From: Melampsora larici-populina 98AG31
Lineage: Eukaryota > Basidiomycota > Pucciniomycetes > Pucciniales > Melampsoraceae
NCBI RefSeq assembly: GCF_000204055.1
Contig: NW_006768827.1
Span: forward strand, 225,682 to 289,681
Direction of reading: 5' to 3'
DNA: 64,000 nt
Below the pieces are notes generated by a model that saw only the letters and a list, made by a program, of their open reading frames with translations, was not told where the DNA came from and did not search any database. A program made the translations under genes and the position numbers. Shown one piece after another: positions 22,858 to 35,322 of the stretch. How positions within the stretch are numbered: position 1 is the first letter of the stretch; the number at the start of each line of letters is the position of its first letter.

Positions 22858-24137
22858 ATGATTAATCACATCACTATGTCTGTAGCTCAAAATGAGTCCT
22901 TCAAATTGATTCTTGTGCTGGTGGTTCAGAACAAGTTGTATGCTTATCAATTTGACATTGAAACAGTGTTCCTTGAAGGATTGATTGATGCTCCAATTTA
23001 TGCATCTCAAGTCATTGGGTTTGAAGAGTCAGGTAAAGAACTTTGGGTATGGCTATTATACAAGTCTCTATACGGCACTAAATAAGCTCCCCGGCACTGG
23101 AAAGCAAAACTTGTAGAAGTTCTGTCAAGTGCAGGTATGGTGTCATCTCAAGGAGATGAATCTTTGTTTTTCAGCAAGGATAAGTCAGTCCTCCTTCACA
23201 TCCACATTGATGATGGTTTTGTATTCAGCAAGATAAAAGTCTGATTATGCAGCTATTCAAGGACTCGAAGAAACACTTTACGATGAAGATCAAGGAACGT
23301 CCCACTCAACACCTAGAGTATAGTCTTGATTGGGGAAGTGACGGTTCTATTCTTTTACATCAGAATGACTTTGCCAAGAAGACTCTTGAGCGTTTTGATA
23401 TGTCAGGTTGTTGTCCAATCAGAACACCGGCACCAATGAACATTCATGTGCTGGTCTCAAGTCAAGGTGATCCAGTCAAAGTCCTTCTATGTCAACAGTC
23501 TCTTGGCATGTTCAACCACCTGGCTCTTCACACTTCTCCAGATCTCACCTTCACTGTACATCCACTCACACAATTTGCCACCAATCCAAACACCTTCCAT
23601 TGGTCCACCATCTGTCATTTATTCCAATACTTGAAAGGAACACTCTCCATGGGTCAACATTAGACCAAATTTACAAATGTAGGTCCAGAACTTTGCGGAT
23701 GGGCTGATGCCAACTATGCCACCTCCTTTTTCACAAAGAAATCAACTTTGGGTTTTACTCTCACTCTATACAAAAACCCTATCTGTTGGACAACTAAAAA
23801 GCAATCTGTAGTTGCCCAATTGACAACCAAAGCAGAGTATATTTCTTCAAACAAATGTGCAAAGCAATTGCAATGGATGTCAATTCTAATGACAAGTCTA
23901 AATTTAAAAATCTCAAAGCTGCCATTCCTGATCAACAACAACACCAGTGCAGTTACTATTGGTCAAGAGGCACAATTAAATCCCAACTCTAAACACATTG
24001 AAGTTTGGTATCAATATCTCAGAGATCTAATCATGAAAAATCTTATGACTATTCAACAAGTTCCGTCCGCAGATATGATAGCAGATGTTTTAACTAAACC
24101 ACTTGGTACAGTCAAACATCAAGTAGCTTTAGACTAA
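22858..24137 (+). pseudogene. Ty1/copia reverse transcriptase-RNase H remnant
   Basis: Reads through several frames as the 3' half of a copia polyprotein: YQFDIETVFLEG, then LYKSLYGTK interrupted by TAA where relatives have a Gln codon, then HIHIDDGFVFS at the place of the RT YVDD box, then the RNase H part (WADANYATS; KKQSVVAQLTTKAEYISSN; NSKHIEVWYQYLRD; IADVLTKPLG). Integrase and gag are absent. It lies directly behind the F-box pseudogene. Confidence 0.88.
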
Positions 24138-24878
24138 CTTAAATTGACGTGTTGTGATTAATCAAATATGTCCTGATTCGAGGCTATGTTGTCCTGAATT
24201 TGTAAGATGCTAACCAATAGTTATGTTGTGACGTCATTGATATGTTTCCATTTAGATTATAATATGATGTTTGACTCAAAAGTTACAAAATCATCCTATT
24301 ATTATTTTATCTTTTCATTTATTGTTTTCCTTCTAAAATTGTTAAAAGTTCTTTTGTGTTGACTTTTGATTAGTTCTAAAAACATCTCAATACTACACGA
24401 CAACTTCCCTCGACTATAAAGCTGAATCTAAATCAAACTCAAGACTTTATTGAAAAGGAAGAAGGTATAATTCAATTTCTAACTTTGATCTTATCATTAT
24501 AAATTATTACCATTTGAGATTCTCTTATCTAATTTTAAACTCTTCATCTCAATTTAGACTTCCTTTTGATTACATTGTTTGATTTAAGATTTGTGTTATA
24601 AAGTTGAATCTCTATAAGTGTGGTTATTGTTAAGGTACAACTTTTCTCTTTATTTTTCACTGTTATCAAGTTCTTTTATTGTGGTTACTTACAGTGTTGA
24701 TTATATTGTCAAGAAATTCAAAATATACTTTTGTCCAAAATAAAGAGAGATCCTACCTGTTCACTACAATAGCGCCTCTTGCAGCTCTTTAATATATTTC
24801 CTTGGAGCTTTTATTTCTGTTGCCATGTGTGTAGCTAAAACATTTATCCCAATTACTGCTATGATTGTTATTCAAAAT
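24138..24878. other. AT-rich tail, possible copia 3' LTR
   Basis: Immediately follows the end of the copia frame, where the polypurine tract and LTR would be, but no second copy exists in the window to confirm LTR limits. No gene seen. Confidence 0.3.
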
Positions 24879-25035
24879 AGGGTACTCAAAGCAAAGTATG
24901 AAGCGCTACATACTTTTCGCTACATACTTTTTTTGGCGGGGACGAAGAAAAAAAATATACTTTTGGCCTCGCCTTCCCCGCCAAAAAAAGTATATAGCAA
25001 AAAGTATGTACACACATACTTACTTTGAGTACCCT
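24879..25035. mobile_element. MITE with TACTCAAAG ends, copy 1
   Basis: Inverted ends AGGGTACTCAAAG / CTTTGAGTACCCT enclose 157 bp with a central palindrome TTTTTTTGGCGGGG / CCCCGCCAAAAAAA. A second copy of the same design stands at 37210-37361. Confidence 0.85.
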
Positions 25036-25437
25036 AATTTGCCCGACTAGAGAATCATAAACGTAACAAACTCCCTCTCTCAGAACTGGCTAGTTTACCA
25101 GAGAGATGGACGTTGTCGAGTGGTGAAGTTTCAGAGAATTATGCCCATTCTCCGGATGATCTCAGCCCACTTACTCAACATACACAAACACGGAAGGAAT
25201 TTCCACCGAGGTACTGAGGATGCATGAACTTTGAAAAGAATTTGGTTACGTGATGACTTCAGAGTGAATCTATTTACATACAACTCCTCTCGGAGGACAT
25301 GGCAGTGTATATTTTGATTGAGTTTTCTCTTGGGATCTATCAGCGCTTTGAGTGATCGAATTGACGATATATAACGAAAGTAACCACAACATAACAAATC
25401 AGTTCGAATCGAATCCTTCCATAGCTTTTCCATACCT

Positions 25438-27151
25438 TTGCCTTCAGACATGACTTCCAAGTCAATTCGGCCTTCACTATCATCTATGCCAGTTGAAATC
25501 AAAGCGAGAATTGTTCACTGGATTCATCAATATGACATAGCCTATAGCCAACGGGACGCCGATGAGTACCATATTCGACTTCGTAGAAAACTCAAACGAT
25601 TTGAAGAATGTGATAGTTAGTACTTTTCTTAATCACCTTCCTATAAACTTTTCCGTCCAATTTTCTTCGGCTTCTCTTAATCAAATTGAAAAGCATATGA
25701 TAAACTTTGTTGCTGACAAGACTATTGATATTTGCTTGTCTGAAGGTCTTCCCTTTCATAAGATACGACGGCTTGCATCGGTTGATCGTACGTTCTATAT
25801 GTTATGCTGCCCTTATATCTACGAGGTAAACTTTTTCTCTCATCATCAACACAAGTTTGAGTGGTTGATGGATTATTTTTGATGTCCATTGCAGGGATTT
25901 GATTCAGAAAGACATTGTATGGATACGGTGAATAAGTGGAATCGCACTCTCAAAGGCATCTTAACAAGACATTCGCATCATCTTAAAAAGATCAGGTGTC
26001 GGATCCCAGAATCCGAGTTGAAGGAAGCTGGATGCCCATGGGAACAAAAAGAATTAAAGAATCCAAAGTGGGATCAAAAGTATAAAACGCGTTCTGAACT
26101 TTTATTCAAATCCCTAAGATCTTGTCCTCGTCTCATTGATCTCGACATCGATCTCGATCCGACTCATCAAATACCTACTGTGCTATCACAAGGCTCGGGA
26201 ACAATTGACGCACCATACCTTTTAGATGACCCCACATCATCCGATCGAGATCCAATGCGAAACCTATCTGTTCAAACCGTTTCGCAACTCACTTCGCTTA
26301 CTCATCTTTCACTATCATCTCCTTTGACACGACGATACTACACAGAAACGTTCTTAGTAGACATCATCTCAAATTTGTCTTTACTTGAAACTTTTGCTTG
26401 CTCAAGGATCCGTGCTATGCATCCGAAGCCTTCGAACGACCAAAAGGACAAACTAGTTTGTCAATCTCCACTTGGACTTCATCTCGCTTCGCTTACACAT
26501 CTTGTTGAATTGGATTTGGAACTAGCAGACTGTGTGGATGCAAGTTGGAATAAACTTCCTTGGCAAAGCTCATTAGAAGTATTAGCATTGGAACATTGTG
26601 ATCGAGTTTCAGTACCAGTTCTGCACGATTTCCTTAAGCTTTTTGAATCAACCTTGATCACACTTACATTAAATCATGTTCCTGTCCACCACGACGGCAC
26701 TGAAAATTCCGATTTGATTCTTCAGGCGTTATCAAAAAAAGAATTTCGGCTTGAATTTCCTAAACTGACCAATCTAGGAATTTCAAGTCTTTTACCTGTC
26801 CAATTCTTGAGAGCTTTTCAACTTTCGGAAAACATTTCAATCATCTCATTAGATTGCACTCCGGAATACACGGCACGAGATTTACAACGATTAATCACAG
26901 ATCAACTTTGGCCTAATCTAAAGAAGTTTCAGATTACAGATGACACTGGTTTACTTGAACCTGGCGATAGTAACAAGTTAGAAGACACTTGTGAGGAATA
27001 TGGAATCAAGATGTTTTTCGACGATAGTCGTTATGATGGTGAAGAGGTTGATGACGAACAGATTGGGGAATGGGCAGAAGAACATGGGATTGGATCCGAT
27101 GAATATTGCGAGATTGCAGAATCTATAGGCCGATATTTAAGATGGCAATGA
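25438..27151 (+). CDS. F-box-like / leucine-rich-repeat family protein 3
   Basis: Exons 25438-25615, 25746-25825 (80 nt) and 25895-27151, 504 residues. Donor GTTAGT in phase 1 and GTAAAC in phase 0 repeat the family pattern. F-box-like N-terminus LSSMPVEIKARIVHWIH; short exon IRRLASVDRTFYMLC; leucine-rich domain with LTSLTHLSLSSPLTRRYYTE and LASLTHLVELDLE; LWPNLKKFQIT; then a long acidic tail. Closest relative in the window is the next gene at 28993. A start at 25450 is possible. As an SCF adaptor it would act in nucleus or cytoplasm, but that assignment is by analogy only. Confidence 0.8.
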
Positions 27152-28362
27152 TAAGAAATTTGGTTTCAATTCATATTGTGGAACTTAAAATGAGCTATCT
27201 TGTGATTTAAAAGTATGCAATTTGAAAATACCTCTTTATAATGACTTAAAAGTTCACAGATACAACTAGGTCATTTTTTGTTTTCTTCTAGGTTTGACTT
27301 CGCCCCTTATCTATCTGTAGAGGATGTCTGTAAGATGTGTTGAGCTGGGACATGAGATGGTAAAACTCGATCAGGGTGAGCACATCAGAGTAACGCGACT
27401 TCAGCTCCAAGAGAAGTATTTGTTCAAGGGGACTAATTAATAGTTGTATAAGCTAAAAAAAGCGGGGGATCAGCATGAAAGAGTAACAATCTCTTCTTAT
27501 TTACAACAGAAGGCATATTCCCAAGCAAGTAGTAGTACATGGGTTTCTGGTCAAAGGTAATTATATACAATGTTGATTGGTTTTGCGATCACTAAATCTT
27601 GATGGGTGTGTTATTGAGAAGGTCAAACCTGCACAATCCTTTCAGGTAGTCTGTCCAAAATCACATAACTTGCAAGATTGGTTGAAGTTTTCTCCTAAAT
27701 CTCATTGATGCCATGGTCCATCTGTCAACTTTCTGGCGCCAAAGATTGCTATACATGCTGATTCTTATCTCCGGAGTACATATTTGAATTGAGTGGCAAG
27801 TTTTCTTCACAAGAGACTTTTTGCAGAGTAAAGGTACCACGTTTTTGAATATCTGGTTCACTGGTGATCTGGTTGCCCAAGGACACTCATCCGGGGCAAA
27901 CACTTTTCTGGTAGTCCAGATCTTCTCCCAAAGTGCTTGTTTAGCAGTCTTGAGGAGGTTATTCAGGTTGTTGCCTTGCGAGTGAAGTTCGGTTTGATCA
28001 TTGGGAAGGGTGGCATGTATTGTTTGCAACTTTTATCAGCCTGCTTCCTTTGATTTCAACTTTCAACTTGATTCACCTGTTACCTCTTGCCTTCCAACTT
28101 GTAAAGTTAATTAATTCATTTACTGGATACCCTTCAACCAAAACATAATGTTGTCAATTTCTCTTACTCTCCCAAATTCAATACACTGTGTCGAACGTAT
28201 GTACCTGCGGCACCCTTCCGCGTTTTCCGAGGGGAATGGTGATGGTGATGGTGGGTCTTTCCACTATAATCTCGGTGTTTGACGGTGGTTTGACACCGTG
28301 AAACAATTCATGACTCATGAGGAACGGAGCGGTTCCGTCAGTTACCCACACATACCACCATG
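27152..28362. other. Intergenic stretch, no supported gene
   Basis: A minus-strand open frame of 122 residues (27661-28029) has no recognisable features and no splice partners. Around 28245-28300 there is a local inverted repeat (CGGTGTTTGACGG / GGTTTGACACCG). Confidence 0.4.
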
Positions 28363-28732
28363 CACGCCGGGCAAATTCAGGTCATGCAGTGCATACAGGT
28401 TGCATGGTCCCAAATGCATGTCAGGACCTGGGGCACCTGTCAGGCATGCAGGACTTGTTATCCTTTACTCACCCTGTATATGTCACACCAATCACATGTA
28501 TTTGAGTATGTACTGAAATGTACATGTCACATAGCTATAAGTCCCTCACGGGGTCTGTATTGGCCTGTTATTGTGGGCCAAATACCCATGTCACTTGTAT
28601 GACTGGCGGGGGTGCAATACATGAGGAGATGTCATGCAGCCATGACATGACTCAAGGGTGCAGAAATTTCTTCTGTTTTCAACATGACCACGCAACCTGT
28701 ATTCACTCCATGACCTCAATTTGCCCGGCGTG
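28363..28732. mobile_element. 370-bp MITE-like element with about 48-bp inverted ends
   Basis: Left end CACGCCGGGCAAATTCAGGT and the reverse complement of the right end CACGCCGGGCAAATTGAGGT agree over about 48 bp with a handful of differences. ATG stands directly outside both ends (28360-28362 and 28733-28735), consistent with a 3-bp target duplication. No coding frame inside. Superfamily not assigned. Confidence 0.88.
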
Positions 28733-28992
28733 ATGTAGACAGCGAGCTACCAACCCCCGATATCAGGGAATGCGCCACCGTACCCCTCGCGCCTTGAGGA
28801 GGATGGCTTCAGATGTTTAGCGTCCAAGGGAGGCTCGAGCTAGAAACTCAGTCAAGTTTGGATTTATGCAACACGAATCCTGCGTTAGTAAAAATAGACT
28901 ACCGAAAGCTACCGAAAGACTTACAATAATTTTTGAACGCTTCAAGAAACAATGAGTCATGACGGTATACAAACAGAAAGCATCATAACATA

Positions 28993-30809
28993 TTGAATCC
29001 ATCCATCTCAGTACCTACAATAGCTAGACTTTCACATCCAAAAATGGCTTCAAACTCGACGCCGCCTACGCGCATCCAAGGAAATCTATCATCTATGCCA
29101 ATTGAGATCAAGAAAATGATTACCGATTGGGTCTATCATGAACACACATACCAAGGCCAACAGACCGACAGTGACAGTACCATTCATCGACTTCGTCCAA
29201 AATTACAACCACGTGATAGTTAGTGGTTTTTTCTGCAAAATTGATTCAAAGCGATGTCAATTTTCGATCTCCCATTCTGATCAGCTTAATCCCTCGGCTT
29301 CTCACAGCCAACTCTTTGGCCATTGGCTCCTCTGAATCTGATATTTACTTGTGATTAACAGTATGTGCTGACAATACCGTTTTTTTCTGCTCCTTTCAAG
29401 GCCATTTCTGCCGCGATATTCGAAAACTTGCATCAGTTGATCGTACATTCTTTTTGCTCTGCTGTCCTTATCTCTATGAGGTATGTCTCTGTCTCATTAT
29501 GAGCGTCTTTCTATGATTGAGGTTGATTGATTGATCTTGATCTCCCTTCCAGGGGTTTGATTCAGAAAGCCGTCGTTGGATGGATATGGTGGATAAATGG
29601 AAGCTCGCATTTGAAGAAATCTTGAAAAGACATTCAGATCACCTCAGAAATTTGAGGTGCCGGATTCCCAAGTCAGAGTTGGAGGATGCTGGATACCCAT
29701 GGAATGAAGACGAATTGAAAGATCCACATTGGTATCAAGAGTACAAGTCGCGCTCTGAAGTTTTACTGAAATTCTTAAAATCTTGTCCTCGTCTCATTGA
29801 TCTAGATATCGATCTTGATCCAACACATTTTACCCCTACTACACAAGGCTTGGAAACATCTGATCCGACAAATCAATTGGATGCCCCAACCTCATCTGAT
29901 CATAATCACATGCAAAACTTATCTGTTCAAACCATTTCGCAACTCACTTTGCTTACTCATCTTTCACTGTCATCTCATTTGACCCGACGGTACTACACAG
30001 AAACATTCTTAGTAGACATCATTTCAAATATGTCTTTACTTCAAAGTTTTAGTTGCTCGAGGATTCAGGCTGTTGCTCTGAAGTCTTTGAACGATATAAA
30101 AGATGGACAATATCAACAATCTCCACTTGGACTGCATCTTGCTTCACTTACTCATCTTGTTGAATTGGACTTGGAAAGAGCGCAATGTGTGGATGCCAGT
30201 TGGAATCAACTTCCTTGGAAAAGCTCATTGAAAGTATTAGCATTGGAACATTGCGATCGAGTCTCGGTATCAGTTTTGCACGAATTCCTCAAGCTATTTG
30301 AATCTACCTTGATCACACTTACGTTGATAAATGTACCTTATCACGATGGCACTCTGAATTCAGATTCAATTCTTAACAATTTAACCAGAAATGAATTTTG
30401 GTTCGACTTTCCTAAACTTACCCGATTAGGAATCTCAGGTCCTTTACCTGTTGGATTTTTAAGAGTTTTTCAACCTTCAGATAATGTATCATTGATCTCG
30501 TTAGATGACACTCCGTGTTACGAGTATGAAGATTTAGAACAATTGATCAAAGATCAACTTTGGCCTAATCTAAAACAGCTACAGATCACAGACCAAACCG
30601 CTCGTCTTTATCCTGGAGAAGGTGAAGACTTGGAAGACTTGTGTCAGCAATATGGAGTTAAGTTGAATTTTGATGATGGTGATTATGAGGGTACTGAGGA
30701 CATTCAGGACTCTGACATTTGGGAATGGGGGATAGATCACCGGCTCGACCCTGAGGAGATACACAGACTGTGGGAATCAATAGCTAGAATGATTAGAAGA
30801 TACCGATGA
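28993..30809 (+). CDS. F-box-like / leucine-rich-repeat family protein 4
   Basis: Exons 28993-29218 (or from the in-frame ATG at 29044, which matches the paralogues better), 29401-29480 (80 nt) and 29553-30809; 503 residues from 29044. N-terminus LSSMPIEIKKMITDWVYH, then IRKLASVDRTFFLLC, then an LRR region nearly parallel to the gene at 25438 (LTRRYYTETFLVDIISNMS; SSLKVLALEHCDRVS) and LWPNLKQLQIT. The tandem position and similarity suggest a recent local duplication. The C-terminus keeps acidic and tryptophan-rich residues. Confidence 0.8.
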
Positions 30810-31475
30810 GTGAAATGATCAGGCTTCATACTGTGGATCTCAGAGCTAACTGATCTATCTACATCTCTTAAACGTTGGTATGGAAGGTGACAACAGCACG
30901 ACAAGATGTTTACAACTTCAATATAGGGATTGGCTGCATCATTTTCTTTTCTCTCTCTTGAATATTCATCTCATTTCATTTGTTTTTTACCATGGGGATA
31001 ATTTCTATAGATAGATTAAGCTACAACATCATATGTTAAATCTCAATTGGGATTTGCATGTTTCAGAATAATGTCAATTCAACTGCAAGAAAAAGATCTG
31101 TTCAAGGTCATAAAATCAAATGTTTAATCAAGCTTGGAATCATACCCTAAGTATGAAGAGTAACAACCTGTTGTCCAACAATCATAAGCCAGTACAAAGG
31201 TTTTTGTTTTTATCTGACAAAATTTGAGCAAAGCCTTGCCCAGGCTCACAGATGATCAGTATTGATGGGGAGGTGGTCAAAAAATTCAATGGTCTAGAAA
31301 AGGGAGCCTGACTTATTTATTGAGAAGTTTTATTGTCTACCTTATTTATCTCAAGGAGCATCAAAACAATTGATCCAAATTATTGACAGTGTGGGAGCAT
31401 ACATCAAGACTCAATAAATGACACAGGGTTGATAAAGCCTTCAAGTGTCCAATTTAAATCTCCACATGATGCCCA
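30810..31475. other. AT-rich intergenic stretch, no gene seen
   Basis: No supported open frame, repeat or element end. Confidence 0.4.
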
Positions 31476-31483
31476 CCTGCAGT

Positions 31484-32024
31484 TAATGCACCGACCCGGC
31501 CCGGACAAACCGGGTTGGCCCCGGGACCGGGACCGGGTTGGCCCCGGGACCGGGACCGGGTTGGCCCCGGGACCGGGACCGGGTTGGCCCCGGGACCGGG
31601 ACCGGGTTGGCCCCGGGACCGGGACCGGGTTGGCCCCGGGACCGGGACCGGGTTGGCCCCGGGACCGGGACCGGGTCGAGCGGGTCTCGGCGCGGCTCCA
31701 AGGAAGATTGGGCTGACCCGGTCCGGCCCGTTGATAGGAAAACAGGCAAGTTTTGGTGAAATGATCTGCAATTTCCACAGAAAATGATATCATTTCTTCA
31801 TTTAGTCAAATTATTATTCACTATTGCTGCCATACAAGGCTTTTACAAAGGTATCTGAAGCCCAATTCAGGATTTGAGCCTGCCCGGCGTCAATTTTGTG
31901 AGTTATTTGTTACTTTCAAAGCGCACATTGAGTTTGAGCTACCGGACCGGGTCGACCCGGTTTGAAGCTGGCTTGGTCTCAGGCGAGCTGAGAATCTCCG
32001 GGTCAGGGCCGGGTCGATGCATTA
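31484..32024. mobile_element. Non-autonomous hAT-like element, 541 bp
   Basis: Inverted ends TAATGCACCGACCCGGCCC and reverse complement of TAATGCATCGACCCGGCCC are bordered by the same 8 bases, CCTGCAGT, on both sides (31476-31483 and 32025-32032). An 8-bp target duplication is the hallmark of hAT elements. It carries a GC-rich minisatellite and no transposase. Confidence 0.88.
31511..31671 (+). repeat. 23-bp GC-rich minisatellite, 7 units
   Basis: Seven uninterrupted copies of CGGGTTGGCCCCGGGACCGG followed by GAC, inside the hAT-like element. Because 23 is not a multiple of three, every frame cycles through the same peptides, which produces spurious open frames on both strands. Confidence 0.97.
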
Positions 32025-32032
32025 CCTGCAGT

Positions 32033-33933
32033 GCTCATTGTTTTCTCAATGGCTTGTTAAAGATTGCAAGAAAGGGTTTAAATCCCCTTTCTTCAATGTT
32101 CAGACTCCCTGCACTGTCCTATTTTTACATCTTCATAAACACCTTGAGACTGTCTTTCTTGTACAAGAACACAATGTGATTTTTCAAGCATACTCCAACT
32201 CAGATTCATTTCATTGAAAGTCAAAATATCTTTGCATATTTAACCCTGTGTTTGTCCAACATCAGTCATCTTTGTTTCCTCAGTATAATGACATACTGAC
32301 ATGAGAAACTCTTCAAATCCCCGGCTTCTCATCATTCCATTGAAATCTATTCATGTTTTGTTAGAGTCATGAATTTTCTTTTCTTTTCCATGTTTCACAT
32401 TTATATTTCATTTACTACTGTCTTAACATGTTAAATTCTCTGATATCTACTACACAAGTTTCTACTTAGTCATTAGACCATATGCCATGTAACTTGAGTT
32501 ATAATCCAAACAAGCTACAGTGTGAGGGGGGGGCGGTAGACCGCAGGTCCTCTGACTGGGTAGGCTCTCTGTGAGGTAGGGTACAGGGGCAGGTGGGAGG
32601 TAAAAGAAAACTTTTGAACAAAACATGAATATGTAGATTACCTCTTGGTTATGTTCAGAAGGTGAAGATAGTGGGATGGAAATTTTGACTTTGAGAGAAA
32701 TTTCAAATTCCTAATCCCTCAAAGTCATGCTGAGCCATTCTCTATTGAGCCTGGTACCGGTTTGGACCAGGCACTCTACTACATTGTTCATCCCTGATTT
32801 CCATGGAACTATCTGGGTGCTGTTGTGCCTTTGGGCAACCATAACATTGATTGGAAAGAAGGAGCTCCAGCAAAGTCACTGCAAGCCTTGAACACTTTAG
32901 CTCAGAGCATACTTAAATGAAATGCATACAGGTTGGTTCTACTAGTACTACCAATATTGTTTCTATTGAAGAACCCTTCAATTAAAATCAACAGCAATCA
33001 ACAACTACATTGAGTCAGAAAGGAGATATGATGGACACACAAGGTGGGTCTGTTTAACAGCTTGAGTCTCTAGCTCAAGACTTGAGTCACAAATGATGAC
33101 GGAGCAGTTTTCATGGTCAACCTTTGTTGCCAACAGCCACCATTTGTATCCTGATTAATCACTTTGTTCCTTTACGGCTCAGGCCTAAGCTGATTTTCAA
33201 AGGGCTGTATGTTGTTCATTTATAAGGACTGTTTGAAAACTGTTTTGAGTATCTATAGGAGTATTTGGTGTGGGCACGTCAATGGGCTACACAGAAAGGG
33301 ACATGCAGTGCTACATAAAACCTTCACAAAGTATACTATACAAAGGTGATTCCAGAACTTTTCCCCCAATTTCTCAGAAAATCTTTCAGAAAGCCAGAAA
33401 TCTTCTGGAACCTGATTCCAAAAGGGCACCCAAACATGAATTTTTCCACAACTACAGCAATCCAGAACACAGCCAAAGTTTTGTTCTGGAAAATTTCTGG
33501 AACATTTGTGGAAATGTCTCAGAATTGGATTTGTGTAAGATGATGAACCAAATTTAAATAGAGCAGACTGATGTGCACATATAGTTTGCTTGGCTGGAGT
33601 TGGTGAGCACTTCATACCACTGCTGAAACTTGAAGGACCAACAGATTCTTCCAGTCAGGCAGTCAAAGATTAGAACTTATAAGGTTTTTTTTGATTTTTG
33701 TGGTGACTGTGCAACTAGAAGTCCATTGATATTCCTCCTAGTGAGTAACTTGACTTGGGTATATCTGGCTGTCTGCTTGATCAGTTTCATCTTATTATCA
33801 AACTCAGAGGAGAATCAACTCAATAATCTCAATCATGCCATTCTGCAATTCATTGACACCATCACAGCTCATTTGAAAACATCAAATCCCAAGTTCTGCA
33901 ATCTGAATCCAAACCAAATTTCTGATCATTTCC
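32033..33933. other. Intergenic stretch, no gene recognised
   Basis: A few short frames only. The segment 33340-33520 has several imperfect inverted TTCCAGAA/TTCTGGAA motifs, perhaps an eroded element. Confidence 0.35.
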
Positions 33934-34200
33934 ATCTAAAATATTGGCCTATAGATTCAGTGGAGCCAATCCCATGTTCTTCTGCCCATTCCCCAATCTG
34001 GTTGTCATCAATCTCAACACCATCATAACCACCGTGGTCAAAACAGTCTTGATTCCATATTGCTGACAGGTGTCTTCTGACTTGTTACTATCTCCAGGTT
34101 CAAGTAAACCAGTGTCATCTGTAATCTGAAACTTCTCCGGATTAGGCCAAAGTTGATATGTGATTGTAAATCTTGTGCCATGTATTCCGGAGCAAAACCT
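33934..34200 (-). pseudogene. C-terminal fragment of the F-box-like / LRR family, antisense
   Basis: The minus strand matches the last 290 bases of the gene at 25438 closely (QLWPN, KFQITDDTGLLEPGDSNK, EDTCQQYGIK, and the GEWAEEHGI segment shifted by a frameshift). Only the 3' end is present, in opposite orientation to all other members. A plus-strand frame over the same bases is a shadow. Confidence 0.88.
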
Positions 34201-34214
34201 AATGAGATGGTTGA

Positions 34215-34390
34215 TATGCTTCCTGAAAGTTAAAAAGCTCTTAAGAATTGAACAGGCAAAGGACTTGAGATTGAGGCAGAAAGGGAAGTCGTGCGCACTT
34301 GTCGACAAGCAAACACTACCCGGACACGGTGTATGCTTCCTGAAAGTTAAAAAGCTCTTAAGAATTGAACAGGCAAAGGACTTGAGATTG
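34215..34390 (+). repeat. 59-bp direct repeat, two copies
   Basis: 34215-34273 and 34332-34390 are identical (TATGCTTCCTGAAAGTTAAA onward), separated by 58 bp. The array abuts the antisense F-box/LRR fragment. Confidence 0.95.
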
Positions 34391-34739
34391 CTAGATTGTG
34401 TAATTTAGGAAAGTTAAGCCAAAATTCCTTTTTGTGATAAAACCCACACAATTGAACCTAAGAAGTTCTTGTGTGTGGAACCAACTAATATAGTACATGT
34501 AGCGCTAGTATTGTATAACCCTGGATCTCATTTGTAAGTGGTTCAAACACAACCCTCCCTTGGAGCATGAGAACCCTATACTTCCCTTTGTGGTGGTCAT
34601 CATGTGCCAAGAAGATCTGTATAGATGAACAGCTAATAATTTGGGATCCCAATACAACTTAGTTGATTGAACTCAGGCTACATGTGGTTATTAAAAAGAT
34701 CATCATAAAAAAGATCATGCAGGCAACACCACCCGTGCT

Positions 34740-34767
34740 CCACCCGAGATAGCTTGGGTGGAGCGGT
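34740..34767. repeat. Hairpin in a GC-rich patch
   Basis: GCTCCACCC / GGGTGGAGC form a 9-bp perfect stem at the edge of a GC-rich segment reaching to about 34990. No RNA gene could be recognised in it. 34391-35322 otherwise holds no gene. Confidence 0.5.
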
Positions 34768-35322
34768 AGTGGGGCGCGCACCCCGCCCACACTATTCGGT
34801 CTTACATGTAGCGTGCTCACGCACTGCTATAGCTATGGTGAAACCCGGGAATGTATAGCAGTTTTGACTAACGCCCTGTATAGCATTTTTCGGCCCTGCT
34901 ACAATCCGTCACAGCGGTCCTGGGCGCCACCAAGCGCCCCATAGCACTTCATAGCAACATGTATCAACTTAGGCCAATCCCAGTAATAGATCAGACCACC
35001 CACCATACCCTCCAACCTCCCATTTTAACTATCTGGAGGCACTAATCACCCCAACCCAGCACCTCTGCGCCTCCAAGTAGCATCCTTGGAAGGATGCTAC
35101 TGTTTTCTGGGCAATTGGGTCCATGGGCTTCCCCTATAAAAGATGCCAAATTCACAGGTAAGTCCTCTGTTTCCCTCAATTAATCACCCAGCATCGTCCT
35201 CCTAGTGTTTCTGTTGCTCTGATTGTCAAATCTCTCACATTCTACTTACTTGAATCTGTTCTTTCTGTTAGCCATTCTTCCATCACAAGTAGATATATCC
35301 AAAAAAACCATCACATTTCACT

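Noticed and set aside
31404..31793. Long Pro/Gly/Arg-rich frames on both strands
   Set aside because: They follow from the stop-free 23-bp minisatellite and have no independent coding support.
33630..34028. Plus-strand frame of 132 residues
   Set aside because: It runs antisense over the fragment of the F-box/LRR family and reads no known motif.
34730..34990. tRNA or SINE-like RNA gene in the GC-rich patch
   Set aside because: Hairpins are present but no A/B box pair or cloverleaf could be traced.
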